DNA from: CALJIC01 sp039805565
Lineage (GTDB): Bacteria > Chloroflexota > Chloroflexia > Chloroflexales > Roseiflexaceae
Assembly: GCA_039805565.1 (NCBI GenBank)
Contig: JBDLTZ010000261.1
Span: 1-11,894 of the forward strand
Direction: 5' to 3'
DNA length: 11,894 bases
Shown here: one piece after another, positions 1-6,824 of the stretch
How the letters are laid out: each line of letters starts with the position of its first letter
How positions within the stretch are numbered: the first letter of the stretch is position 1
Notes under the pieces: generated by a model
What the model was told of the DNA's origin: nothing
Seen by the model: only the letters and a program-made list of their open reading frames with translations
Databases searched by the model: none
Translations under genes and position numbers: made by a program

Positions 1-2
1 TC

Positions 3-599
3 CACGCGCTGGGGGACCCGTTCGTCATGATCTTCCAGCTCAAGACGTTTCAGGGGGTCCGCTACGCGCTGTTCCACTACAACACCGGCGGCGCGCCGGG
101 CGGCTTCGCCGACTTCGACTCACTGACCGTCGATGAGCCGCACCCGCGCGGCCTGATGCGCCCCATCCCCTACGGTGCGAGCATTGCGCTGACAGTGCTG
201 AGCGACGGCTCGGCGCTGGCCGCGAGCGACGGCCGGCTGTGGGCCGTGGGGGCGGAAGACCTCCGGGCGCGGGGCGCGGAGGCGCGCTTCACAGTGGAGG
301 ATTGCGGGCTGGGCCGGGTTGCGCTGCGGGCGGGCGGCGCATACGTGTCGGTGCGGGAGGGGCAGGTCACGCTACAGGTGGGTGACCCCGGCGAGGCCGA
401 GACCTTCCAGTGGACGGAGACGCCGTACGGCGACCTGGTGCTGCTGTCCCTCGCCACCCATCGTCTGCTGCGGGTCGATCCCGAGACGCAAGCCATTGCC
501 GCCAACCACGCCGGGCCAGCGCCGGTTCGGCGCGATGGCTCGTGCTTCACCTGGCACCTGGCCTCCTCCGAGGAAGGGGATCAGATCGCCCCGGCATAG
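3..599 (+). CDS. C-terminal part of a GH43-like glycosidase with beta-trefoil-like tail (5' truncated by window edge)
   Basis: The reading frame is open from base 3 (first visible codons H-A-L-G-D-P) to a TAG at 597-599, so the gene begins outside the window; 198 codons are visible. The opening stretch, roughly residues 1-45, contains R-Y-A-L-F-H-Y-N-T-G-G and G-G-F-A-D-F-D-S-L-T-V. This is the style of the last strands of the concanavalin-A-like module that ends many family 43 glycosidases (beta-xylosidase/arabinofuranosidase type). After it, residues about 55-190 show three repeating strand-rich units (near L-A-A-S-D-G, V-S-V-R-E-G, L-L-R-V-D), which suggests a fascin- or ricin-like beta-trefoil, often a carbohydrate-binding module. 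No catalytic residues are visible because the catalytic domain would lie upstream. The enzyme class is inferred from this tail alone; it could be another sugar-binding protein. No intrinsic terminator follows; the next promoter starts 14 bp after the stop. Confidence 0.6.
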   Translation, partial: HALGDPFVMIFQLKTFQGVRYALFHYNTGGAPGGFADFDSLTVDEPHPRGLMRPIPYGASIALTVLSDGSALAASDGRLWAVGAEDLRARGAEARFTVEDCGLGRVALRAGGAYVSVREGQVTLQVGDPGEAETFQWTETPYGDLVLLSLATHRLLRVDPETQAIAANHAGPAPVRRDGSCFTWHLASSEEGDQIAPA

Positions 600-612
600 C
601 CGAAACTCGTGC

Positions 613-640
613 TTGCATTATCGTCGCGGTGTGCTATACT
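613..640 (+). promoter_or_regulatory. Extended -10 promoter for the VOC gene pair
   Basis: TTGCAT at 613-618 (first three bases match the -35 consensus) is followed after 16 bp by TATACT at 635-640, preceded by TG at 632-633. This gives an extended -10 element TGCTATACT. The expected start of transcription is near 647, leaving a leader of about 145 nt before the ATG at 793. The same nine bases occur in the promoter of the second tRNA-Val gene. Confidence 0.55.
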
Positions 641-693
641 CTGTTCGTAGTAGCACATATGTACGTATTTGCCGCTGTGCCGTCGCTCTCACC

Positions 694-717
694 CGCCGTC
701 ACGCGTACCTGACGGTG
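694..717 (+). promoter_or_regulatory. Hairpin in the VOC leader
   Basis: Bases 694-701 pair with 710-717 (core CCGTCA/TGACGG, with one G-U pair) around an 8-nt loop, in the middle of the long leader between promoter and first VOC start. It has no following T-run, so it is not an intrinsic terminator. A regulatory role is only possible; I recognise no riboswitch family here. An 8-bp palindrome ACATATGT at 655-662, just downstream of the predicted transcription start, could be an operator. Confidence 0.25.
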
Positions 718-792
718 CGCCTGACGACACCACCGGAGCAGCGGCCGATTCGTCATCCCGTGGTGAGTCGCCCGAAATCCCAAGGAGGACCC

Positions 793-1563
793 ATGGCCAC
801 ACACACGCACCCGAAGCCGCCCGGTACGCCCACCTGGATCGACCTGGTCACGCCCGACGTCGACGGGGCGCGCGCGTTCTACGGGGCGCTGTTCGGCTGG
901 GAGTACGACATCGGCGGCCCGGAGTTCGGCGGGTACACTACCGCCCGGATCGGGACGCGCGGGTCGGCGGGCATTGTGGGCCCGCAGCCCGACGCGCCGC
1001 TGCAGGCCGCGTGGAACCTGTACTTCGCCACCGAGAATATCGAGGGCGACGTCGCGCGCGCGGTGGAGCTCGGGGCCACGGTGGTCTACCCAGCGATGTC
1101 CGTAGGTTCCTTCGGCAGCATGGCAACGTGCCAGGATCCCACCGGCGCCATGTTCAGCCTCTGGCAGGCGGGCGACCACATCGGCACCCAGGTGACGGAC
1201 GAGCCCGGCGCGATGGTCTGGTGCGAGCTGTACTCGCCGAACGCGAAGCAGGCGCGCGACTTCTACACCGCATTCCTGGGCGCCACCGCCGACCCGATGC
1301 CGGGCGGCCTGGAGTACTACGTGCTCAAGCACGGCGAGAAGGAGCTCGGCGGCATCATGCAGATCGACCCATCGTGGGGGGCGATGCAGCCGCAGTGGGG
1401 CACCTACTTCGGCGTCCCCAACGCGGACGAGGCTGTCGCCACCGCAACGAGCCACGGCGGCGCGGTGATGGGCAGTATCGACGACTCACCCTTTGGCCGC
1501 CTTGCCACCCTGACGGACCCGAGCGGGGCCGCGTTCAAAGTCATTCAGCCGCCCGCGCGCTGA
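793..1563 (+). CDS. Two-domain VOC (glyoxalase-fold) protein
   Basis: A 256-aa protein made of two vicinal-oxygen-chelate modules in tandem, about residues 14-125 and 141-253. Each ends in the typical D-P-(T/S)-G-A-x-F strand (Q-D-P-T-G-A-M-F-S near 114-122; T-D-P-S-G-A-A-F-K near 241-249). Each also has the A-(R)-x-F-Y-x-x-x-(F/L)-G helix at its start (A-F-Y-G-A-L-F-G; D-F-Y-T-A-F-L-G). This arrangement matches the actinobacterial CFP30B-like/'VOC family protein' type of about 260 aa. VOC enzymes bind a divalent metal and act in glyoxalase, dioxygenase, epimerase or drug-binding reactions; the substrate cannot be told from sequence. The ATG at 793 is chosen because AAGGAGG lies at 782-788 and homology begins soon after; the frame is open further upstream, but that stretch overlaps the previous gene and leader. 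It is likely cotranscribed with the second VOC gene 43 bp downstream. Family is certain; function is unknown. Confidence 0.9.
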   Translation: MATHTHPKPPGTPTWIDLVTPDVDGARAFYGALFGWEYDIGGPEFGGYTTARIGTRGSAGIVGPQPDAPLQAAWNLYFATENIEGDVARAVELGATVVYPAMSVGSFGSMATCQDPTGAMFSLWQAGDHIGTQVTDEPGAMVWCELYSPNAKQARDFYTAFLGATADPMPGGLEYYVLKHGEKELGGIMQIDPSWGAMQPQWGTYFGVPNADEAVATATSHGGAVMGSIDDSPFGRLATLTDPSGAAFKVIQPPAR

Positions 1564-1606
1564 TCCGCACGCCGCCGGTGGACCGTGACAGAGAAGGAAC
1601 AAGACT

Positions 1607-2104
1607 ATGCAGAGCACCCAGAGGATCACGCCGTGCCTGTGGTTCGACCGTCAGGCTGAGGAGGCGGCGGCGTTCTACATCTCCATCTTCCCCAGCTCGA
1701 AGATCACCGATGTGGCGCGCTTCGCAGATGCGGGGCAGGAAGTACACGGCGGGCAGGCGGGGAGCGTGATGACGGTCGCGTTCGAGCTCGATGGGCAGCC
1801 GTTCACGGCGCTGAATGGCGGCCCAGCCTTCTCCTTCAGCGAGGCGATCTCCTTCCAGATCAGCTGCCGGACGCAGGAGGAGGTGGACTACTACTGGGAG
1901 CGTCTCGGGGCGGGCGGGGACCCGGCGGCGCAGCAGTGCGGCTGGCTCAAGGACAGGTACGGCGTGTCGTGGCAGGTGGTCCCAACTGCACTGACTGAGA
2001 TGCTCGCCAATGCGACATCCGAACGCGCACAGCGTGTGACTGCTGCGCTGCTCCAGATGAAGAAGCTCGATATCGCGGTGCTGCGCCAGGCGTATGAGGG
2101 GTAG
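1607..2104 (+). CDS. PhnB-like VOC family protein (3-demethylubiquinone methyltransferase-like fold)
   Basis: A 165-aa single-domain protein of the PhnB/'3-dmu-9_3-mt' branch of the VOC superfamily. It opens with I-T-P-C-L-W-F-D and E-A-A-A-F-Y-I-S-I-F-P-S-S-K-I (residues 7-33). It then has M-T-V-A-F-E-L-D-G-Q-P-F-T-A-L-N-G-G (55-72), E-E-V-D-Y-Y-W-E-R-L (91-100) and C-G-W-L-K-D-R-Y-G-V-S-W-Q-V-V-P (111-126), all hallmarks of this family. Despite the old family name, members generally lack a methyltransferase fold and their reactions are mostly unknown. ATG at 1607 has AAGGA at 1594-1598, eight bases upstream. It is the second gene of a two-gene VOC unit (43-bp gap, no terminator between). 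Its stop lies 7 bp from the stop of the convergent hemolysin-III-like gene. Length is typical for the family and nothing appears missing. Confidence 0.9.
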   Translation: MQSTQRITPCLWFDRQAEEAAAFYISIFPSSKITDVARFADAGQEVHGGQAGSVMTVAFELDGQPFTALNGGPAFSFSEAISFQISCRTQEEVDYYWERLGAGGDPAAQQCGWLKDRYGVSWQVVPTALTEMLANATSERAQRVTAALLQMKKLDIAVLRQAYEG

Positions 2105-2108
2105 TCCC

Positions 2109-2127
2109 GCCCTACGGCGTGTAGGGC
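2109..2127. terminator. Hairpin at the convergent gene ends (weak terminator candidate)
   Basis: GCCCTAC (2109-2115) pairs with GTAGGGC (2121-2127) around a 5-nt loop, between and across the ends of the second VOC gene and the hemolysin-III-like gene. There is no T-tract on either side, so termination here would have to be weak or factor-assisted. It is the only structure available to separate the two converging transcripts. Confidence 0.3.
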
Positions 2128-2807
2128 AGGAGATACCACAGCATCGCACAGAACATGAGTGCGCCGGCCCCCAAGACGGCGAAGTGCCAGATCTCGTGGG
2201 AGCCGAAGTACGGTGGGAACGGGTTCGGCCACCCGCGCGTGAAGACTACCACGCCGATGGTGTACAGCAGACCGGCGCCGAACATGAGCAGGATCGCGCC
2301 GAATCCGAGCTGTTGGGAGATGGGCACGAAGAGGAACACGACAAGCCAGCCCATGCTCAGGTAGCTGATGTTCGAGACCAGGCTCGGCATCCGTACGAAA
2401 AAGATCGACTTCAGCACGATCCAGAAGACCGCCAGGCTCCAGATGACGCCGAACAGCACCCATCCGGTGGCGCCCGCAAAGAGGGTCAGGCAGAAGGGGG
2501 TGTAGGTGCCGGCGATCAGCAGGTAGATCGCGCAGTGGTCGAGGATGCCGAGCACGCGCTTGTAGCGCCCGAACAGCAGGAAGAAGTGCAGGATGCAGCT
2601 CGCCAGAAACGACAGGAAGAGAGTCGTCCCGTAGACCGCGAATCCGATCAGGTGTAGCCACTTCTGCTCGAGCGCCGCCAGGGTGACGAGCACGACGATC
2701 GCTGAGATCGACAGGATCGCACCGAGCAAGTGGCTGAGCGCGTTGACGTACTCATTGCTGTCGGGCGATGAGATCATTGGGTCCATAGTATCTTTTGGAC
2801 GAGTCAC
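2112..2807 (-). CDS. Hemolysin III (HlyIII/PAQR-like) membrane protein
   Basis: A 231-aa protein with seven hydrophobic segments, the usual size and topology of bacterial hemolysin III proteins (YqfA/TrhA type, distant relatives of eukaryotic PAQR receptors). Conserved landmarks are N-A-L-S-H-L-L-G (22-29) and S-C-I-L-H (S70, H74). Further on are I-L-D-H-C-A-I-Y-L-L-I-A-G-T-Y-T-P-F (D90 in a run from about 88) and G-S-H-E-I-W-H (H204, H208). The S-x3-H, D and H-x3-H residues are those proposed to hold a metal in the membrane in this superfamily. The physiological role is poorly known: some homologues lyse red cells when expressed, and others affect membrane fluidity. The start is GTG at 2807-2805, supported by GGGAGGA eight bases upstream; the in-frame ATG at 2786 has no comparable site. 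The gene converges on the VOC pair and sits downstream of tRNA-Val-1, from which a strong terminator separates it. I found no clear promoter. Confidence 0.93.
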   Translation of the reverse strand: MTRPKDTMDPMISSPDSNEYVNALSHLLGAILSISAIVVLVTLAALEQKWLHLIGFAVYGTTLFLSFLASCILHFFLLFGRYKRVLGILDHCAIYLLIAGTYTPFCLTLFAGATGWVLFGVIWSLAVFWIVLKSIFFVRMPSLVSNISYLSMGWLVVFLFVPISQQLGFGAILLMFGAGLLYTIGVVVFTRGWPNPFPPYFGSHEIWHFAVLGAGALMFCAMLWYLLPYTP

Positions 2808-2815
2808 GTTCTCGT

Positions 2816-2822
2816 TCCTCCC
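2816..2822 (-). promoter_or_regulatory. Ribosome binding site deciding the GTG start of the HlyIII-like gene
   Basis: GGGAGGA on the minus strand, 8 nt before GTG at 2807-2805. It supports the GTG over the internal ATG seven codons later. Confidence 0.75.
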
Positions 2823-2918
2823 TCAAGGCTCAACTGCTGACGCCTGCTCGCTCTTAGCCCGCGGCGGGTGAGCAAAGCGCGGCGATGGTTACCGATCTGT
2901 GCACCCCGATGAGCACGT

Positions 2919-2954
2919 AAAAGCGCCCGGAGAGTGAGCTCTCCGGGCGCTTTT
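2919..2954 (-). terminator. Intrinsic terminator of tRNA-Val-1 (bidirectional shape)
   Basis: A perfect 16-bp inverted repeat (2919-2934 with 2939-2954) around a 4-nt loop, GC-rich and flanked by AAAA and TTTT. It starts 2 bp after the CCA end of tRNA-Val-1 on the minus strand. It should end the tRNA transcript before the HlyIII-like gene. Confidence 0.9.
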
Positions 2955-2956
2955 GA

Positions 2957-3033
2957 TGGTGGGCGATACTGGACTCGAACCAGTGACCTCATCGGTGTGA
3001 ACGATGCGCTCTAGCCAACTGAGCTAATCGCCC
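2957..3033 (-). tRNA. tRNA-Val (anticodon CAC), copy 1
   Basis: The minus strand gives a complete 77-nt cloverleaf. The 7-bp acceptor stem is GGGCGAT/ATCGCCC, the D-stem GCTC/GAGC and the anticodon stem CATCG/CGATG, with loop TTCACAC (anticodon CAC, reading GTG valine codons). The T-stem is ACTGG/CCAGT with loop TTCGAGT. Discriminator A and CCA are encoded (2957-2959 on the plus strand as tgg). It differs from the second copy only at D-loop position 16 (T here, C there). Its promoter lies at 3058-3086 and its terminator at 2919-2954, so it is a single-gene unit. Confidence 0.97.
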
Positions 3034-3057
3034 GCGCTCATCGTGCGCAATGCGATC

Positions 3058-3086
3058 AGTATACCGTACCTTGCCGAATCGAGCAA
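3058..3086 (-). promoter_or_regulatory. Promoter of tRNA-Val-1
   Basis: On the minus strand TTGCTC (3086-3081) and TATACT (3063-3058) are separated by exactly 17 bp. Transcription should begin near 3051, about 18 nt before the mature 5' end at 3033. The -35 half is imperfect (first three bases match). Confidence 0.65.
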
Positions 3087-3187
3087 CACGACGACCATCC
3101 GCGACTCGGACGGCGCGAACGCCGGCAGCTGAGGCGCAGCAGGCGCTCGCTGTGAACCACCCTCATGTGAGCGCACGCTGGTGCTTC

Positions 3188-3216
3188 TTGACAATGTCGA
3201 TAAACTCACGTATCTT
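3188..3216 (+). promoter_or_regulatory. Near-consensus promoter of the oxygenase gene
   Basis: A perfect -35 TTGACA (3188-3193), a 17-bp spacer, then TATCTT (3211-3216, 4 of 6 matches). The transcript would start near 3223, leaving a leader of about 22 nt before the GTG at 3245. A loose inverted repeat, GCGCTC (3143-3148)/GAGCGC (3169-3174), lies just upstream and could be a regulator site, but this is weak. Confidence 0.7.
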
Positions 3217-3230
3217 CTCACAACCCAAGC

Positions 3231-3237
3231 AGAGGAG
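3231..3237 (+). promoter_or_regulatory. Ribosome binding site deciding the GTG start of the oxygenase gene
   Basis: AGAGGAG, 7 nt before GTG at 3245. The frame is open upstream as far as 3050, but the promoter at 3188-3216 and this site place the start at 3245. Confidence 0.8.
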
Positions 3238-3244
3238 CACTCCA

Positions 3245-4276
3245 GTGACAACAATCGCCACCCTGCCCATCCTCGACATTTCGCGCGTGGACGGCTCGCC
3301 GGCCGAGCGTGAGGCCTTCCTGGCGGAGCTGCGCGAGACCGCGAGGACGATCGGTTTTTTCTACGTCACCGGCCACGGCATCGACCAGCATCTGATCGAT
3401 GAGGTTTTGACGCTCTCGCGATGCTTCTTCGTGCTACCAGAGGCGGATAAGCTGGCGATCGAGATGATCAACTCGCCGCACTTCCGCGGCTATAACCGCC
3501 AGGGCATGGAGTACACCCGCGGCCAGCAGGATTGGCGTGAGCAGATCGATATCGGCGCCGAGCGCGAGGCCCTGCCCCGCGACGCTGGCCTGCCCCCGTG
3601 GTCGCGCCTCCAGGGGCCGAACCAGTGGCCCGCAGCGCTCCCAGAGCTGCGCGATGTGGTCATCCGCTACCAGTCGGCCGTCGAGCAGCTGGCCGTGCGC
3701 CTCCTCAAGGCCTTTGCCGCCGCGCTCGGCCAGGACCCAGACGTGTTCGCGCCGATCTACACCCCCGACCCGAGCGTCCTGCTGAAGATCATCCGCTACC
3801 CTGGCCGCGACCAGACCGAGAGCGACCAGGGCGTGGGCTCGCATAAGGACGGCGGCTTCGTGACGGTGCTGCTCCAGGAGAAGCAGGCCGGGCTGCAGGT
3901 GGAGTACGAGGGCGCATGGATCGAGGCGCCGCCCATCCGCGGATCGTTCGTGGTGAACATCGGTGAGTTCCTCGAGCTAGCGTCCAGCGGCTACCTGCGC
4001 GCCACCGTCCACCGCGTGGTCACGCCTCCTGCCGGCACCGACCGCATGTCGGTTGCGTTCTTCTTCCGCGCCAATCTCGACGCGACGGTGCCGGTGCTGG
4101 CCCTGCCTCCTGAGCTCGCGGCCGAGGCCCGTGGTCTGACGGAGGACCCGCTCAACCCGCTGTTCCGTAACGTGGGCAAGAACAGCCTCAAGAGCCGGCT
4201 GCGCTCCCACCCAGATGTGGCGCAGCGGCACCACGCCGACCTGCTCACACCCGAGGGGCAAGCAGTGCTCTCGTAG
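3245..4276 (+). CDS. Isopenicillin N synthase-like 2-oxoglutarate/Fe(II) oxygenase
   Basis: A 343-aa protein of the 2OG-Fe(II) oxygenase superfamily, isopenicillin-N-synthase-like subgroup. The N-terminal DIOX_N-type region holds L-P-I-L-D-I-S (7-13) and G-F-F-Y-V-T-G-H-G-I (37-46). The jelly-roll core has the iron ligands H200 and D202 (G-S-H-K-D-G-G-F-V-T-V-L-L-Q) and H256 (A-T-V-H-R-V-V). The cosubstrate-binding R267-x-S269 (R-M-S-V-A-F-F) is also present. All four key residues are intact, so an active dioxygenase is expected: oxidation of a small molecule coupled to 2OG decarboxylation, or 2OG-independent oxidation as in IPNS. The substrate is unknown; relatives range from gibberellin and flavonoid oxidases to bacterial catabolic enzymes. 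The start is GTG, chosen from the ribosome site at 3231-3237 and the promoter just upstream. It is a single-gene unit: a strong hairpin follows 22 bp after the stop, and minus-strand tRNA-Val genes lie on both sides. No antibiotic-cluster genes are nearby. Confidence 0.92.
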   Translation: MTTIATLPILDISRVDGSPAEREAFLAELRETARTIGFFYVTGHGIDQHLIDEVLTLSRCFFVLPEADKLAIEMINSPHFRGYNRQGMEYTRGQQDWREQIDIGAEREALPRDAGLPPWSRLQGPNQWPAALPELRDVVIRYQSAVEQLAVRLLKAFAAALGQDPDVFAPIYTPDPSVLLKIIRYPGRDQTESDQGVGSHKDGGFVTVLLQEKQAGLQVEYEGAWIEAPPIRGSFVVNIGEFLELASSGYLRATVHRVVTPPAGTDRMSVAFFFRANLDATVPVLALPPELAAEARGLTEDPLNPLFRNVGKNSLKSRLRSHPDVAQRHHADLLTPEGQAVLS

Positions 4277-4297
4277 GGCGACGCGGTCGGATAACGC

Positions 4298-4335
4298 AGA
4301 AACCCGCCGGTGGCAGGTACCACCGGCGGGTTTCT
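4298..4335. terminator. Bidirectional intrinsic terminator between the oxygenase gene and tRNA-Val-2
   Basis: A 16-bp perfect stem (4298-4313 with 4320-4335; core ACCCGCCGGTGG) around a 6-nt loop. On the plus strand it is followed by TCTTT after the GGGTTTC arm, ending the oxygenase transcript 22 bp after its stop. On the minus strand it lies 5 bp beyond the CCA end of tRNA-Val-2. Confidence 0.88.
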
Positions 4336-4340
4336 CTTTG

Positions 4341-4417
4341 TGGTGGGCGATACTGGACTCGAACCAGTGACCTCATCGGTGTGAACGATGCGCTCTAGCC
4401 AGCTGAGCTAATCGCCC
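4341..4417 (-). tRNA. tRNA-Val (anticodon CAC), copy 2
   Basis: A full 77-nt cloverleaf on the minus strand with the same stems as copy 1: acceptor GGGCGAT/ATCGCCC, anticodon loop TTCACAC, T-loop TTCGAGT, encoded CCA. The one difference from copy 1 is C instead of T at D-loop position 16 (base 4402), so 76 of 77 match. The flanks are unrelated, so similarity stops at the gene ends. It has the better promoter of the two (4429-4457). It also lies 56 bp downstream of the DUF58 stop in the same direction, with no terminator between, so read-through from the five-gene operon could add to its transcription. Confidence 0.97.
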
Positions 4418-4428
4418 GACGCTGGCCT

Positions 4429-4457
4429 AGTATAGCATACCAGTGCGAAATGGTCAA
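4429..4457 (-). promoter_or_regulatory. Strong promoter of tRNA-Val-2
   Basis: On the minus strand TTGACC (4457-4452, 5 of 6) and TATACT (4434-4429, 5 of 6) are separated by 17 bp, with TG in the extended position (TGCTATACT). The -35 begins 16 bp after the DUF58 stop codon. Transcription should begin about 5 nt before the mature tRNA end. Confidence 0.85.
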
Positions 4458-4473
4458 ATCAACCGCGCCATTC

Positions 4474-5802
4474 CTACAGCGCCCCGCGCCCCTTCAGCTC
4501 AAGGTAGGTGTTGATCAGCGAGACGCTCATCCGGTCGGCGGGGACGTCGAGCGTGAGCACGCCGCTGCGGTGCATGGTATCGAGCACCGCGCGGCGCTCG
4601 TCGAGCAGCATCTCGGCCACCGAGCGTTGGTAGACCGTGTCGGCGTCGCGCGCGGGGGCGCCCGCGAGGCGCGTCACGTTCGGGTCGGACACGAGCACGC
4701 ACAGCGGCAGGTGGCGCTGCGCCAGCCGGGCCATGTGGGCGATCAGCGGCCGGGCCGCGTCGAGCGTCACCAGGTCGGTGAACAGCACCACTAGCGAGCG
4801 GCGCTTGTGTTTGATCCCCAGGTAGCTCAGGGCGCGGCTGTAGTCGGCCTCGACCGGCTCGGAGTGGACGTTGTAGAGCGCCTCGAGCATGCGGTAGAAC
4901 TGCCCTTTGCCGCGCTTCGGCGGCAGGTAGGTGCGCACGTCGTCGGCGAAGCTCAGCAGCCCGACGTGGTCCCCCTTGAGCGTCACGACGTAGGAGAGCA
5001 GCAGAGCGGCGTTGATCGCGTAGTCGAGCCGCGCCAGCCCAGGCGCTCCGGAGGCATCGGCCACCTGGGGCCGCATCAGCCGCCCGGTGTCGATCGCGGC
5101 CACGACGTACTGGCTGCGCTCGGTCTCGAACTCAGCGGCGATCGGGCGCCCACGGCGGGCGGTGGCCTTCCAGCTGATGCGTCGGAACTCGTCGTCGGTG
5201 GTGTACTCGCGCAGCCGCTCGAACTCGGTGCCCTGCCCGAGGACGCGCGCCGGCCGCAGCCCGATCTCACGCAGCAGCCCCTTGCGCGCCAGCAGGTCGT
5301 AGGCGCGGACGTCGAGCACATTGGGGTAGACCCGCACCTCGGCGGTGGCGGGGTAGCGCACCTGCCGCACGAAAGTGCCGAGCGCGCTCGGGTAGCGCAG
5401 GTTGATGTCGCCGAACGTGAAGTCGCCGCGGCGCGTGGGGTGCAGGTGGTAGCGTAGCTCGGCTAGCCCGTAGGCCGGGGCCTCGCCCGCGAGGATCGTC
5501 GCGTCGGCGGCGATCTCGGGCGGGTGCTCGTCGCGCGCCTGGATGCGCAGTGCCCGCCCGCCGCGGTTCGCCACCAGCAGCGTCACGAGGTTGTCGGCGC
5601 CGAGCGAGAGGCGCGCGTCGTTGATCCGCTCGACCTCGATCTCGCGCGGCCGAGTGGTCACGGCGGCGTCGGCCGCCACGAGCGCGCCCACGGCTGTCAG
5701 GTATGCGGCGGCGAGCCAGGCCATACCGGGCACAAGCGCCACCCCCGCCACGAGCGCGGAGCCGAGCAGGAGCAGCAGTAGCAGGCGGAGGGTTGGAATC
5801 AT
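4474..5802 (-). CDS. DUF58 (vWA-like) membrane-anchored protein, partner of MoxR
   Basis: A 442-aa protein. Two hydrophobic segments at about 7-24 and 27-47 anchor it. A beta-rich middle region follows, then the diagnostic DUF58 signature at 189-216 (G-Q-G-T-E-F-E-R-L-R-E-Y, then D-D-x-R-x-I-x-W-K-A-T-A-R in form). A vWA-like C-terminal half begins at V-V-A-A-I-D-T-G-R-L-M (233-243). The metal-site motif reads D-T-G-R-L and lacks both serines of a classical MIDAS; a second acidic strand is V-V-L-F-T-D-L (338-344). DUF58 proteins are typically encoded next to MoxR ATPases and thought to work with them, but their biochemistry is not settled. It is the last gene of the operon. ATG at 5802 is preferred; an in-frame TTG at 5814 is also possible, and neither has a clear ribosome site. 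A 70-bp gap to moxR is filled with heptamer repeats. End-to-end length is normal. Confidence 0.92.
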   Translation of the reverse strand: MIPTLRLLLLLLLGSALVAGVALVPGMAWLAAAYLTAVGALVAADAAVTTRPREIEVERINDARLSLGADNLVTLLVANRGGRALRIQARDEHPPEIAADATILAGEAPAYGLAELRYHLHPTRRGDFTFGDINLRYPSALGTFVRQVRYPATAEVRVYPNVLDVRAYDLLARKGLLREIGLRPARVLGQGTEFERLREYTTDDEFRRISWKATARRGRPIAAEFETERSQYVVAAIDTGRLMRPQVADASGAPGLARLDYAINAALLLSYVVTLKGDHVGLLSFADDVRTYLPPKRGKGQFYRMLEALYNVHSEPVEADYSRALSYLGIKHKRRSLVVLFTDLVTLDAARPLIAHMARLAQRHLPLCVLVSDPNVTRLAGAPARDADTVYQRSVAEMLLDERRAVLDTMHRSGVLTLDVPADRMSVSLINTYLELKGRGAL

Positions 5803-5816
5803 AAGGCTGAACAATC

Positions 5817-5844
5817 AACGACGAATGACGAACGATGAACGGCG
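5817..5844. repeat. Heptanucleotide tandem repeat, AAYGAYG type
   Basis: Four in-register seven-base units on the plus strand: AACGACG, AATGACG, AACGATG and the degenerate AACGGCG. It lies in the gap between moxR and the DUF58 gene, just before the latter's start. It shares the seven-base period with, but not the sequence of, the neighbouring CCTTCAG array. Confidence 0.75.
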
Positions 5845-5849
5845 GCAGG

Positions 5850-5870
5850 CCTTCAGCCTTCAGCCTTCAG
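5850..5870. repeat. Heptanucleotide tandem repeat, CCTTCAG x3
   Basis: Three exact copies of CCTTCAG (CTGAAGG in the direction of transcription), ending 2 bp from the moxR stop codon at 5873-5875. Read with moxR, every copy holds a TGA and the three copies fall in three different frames. A closely related array (GGCTGAG x2) follows the 86-aa gene at 10656. Confidence 0.9.
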
Positions 5871-5872
5871 CG

Positions 5873-6820
<948 letters not shown>

Positions 6821-6824
6821 GGCT

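Noticed and set aside
634..2661. Long open frames on the minus strand opposite and beside the VOC genes
   Set aside because: High-GC shadows: arginine/histidine/leucine-rich translations with no ribosome sites, opposite genes with clear family motifs.
3050..3244. N-terminal extension of the oxygenase to base 3050
   Set aside because: It would start upstream of the promoter at 3188-3216, and the extra sequence is not oxygenase-like; the ribosome site favours GTG at 3245.
2957..4417. Genomic island bounded by tRNA attachment sites
   Set aside because: The whole tRNA gene is duplicated, not just its 3' end. Each copy has its own promoter and terminator and no integrase is present.
5817..5870. 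Possible CRISPR-like array
   Set aside because: Units are seven bases with no spacers, so these are simple tandem repeats.
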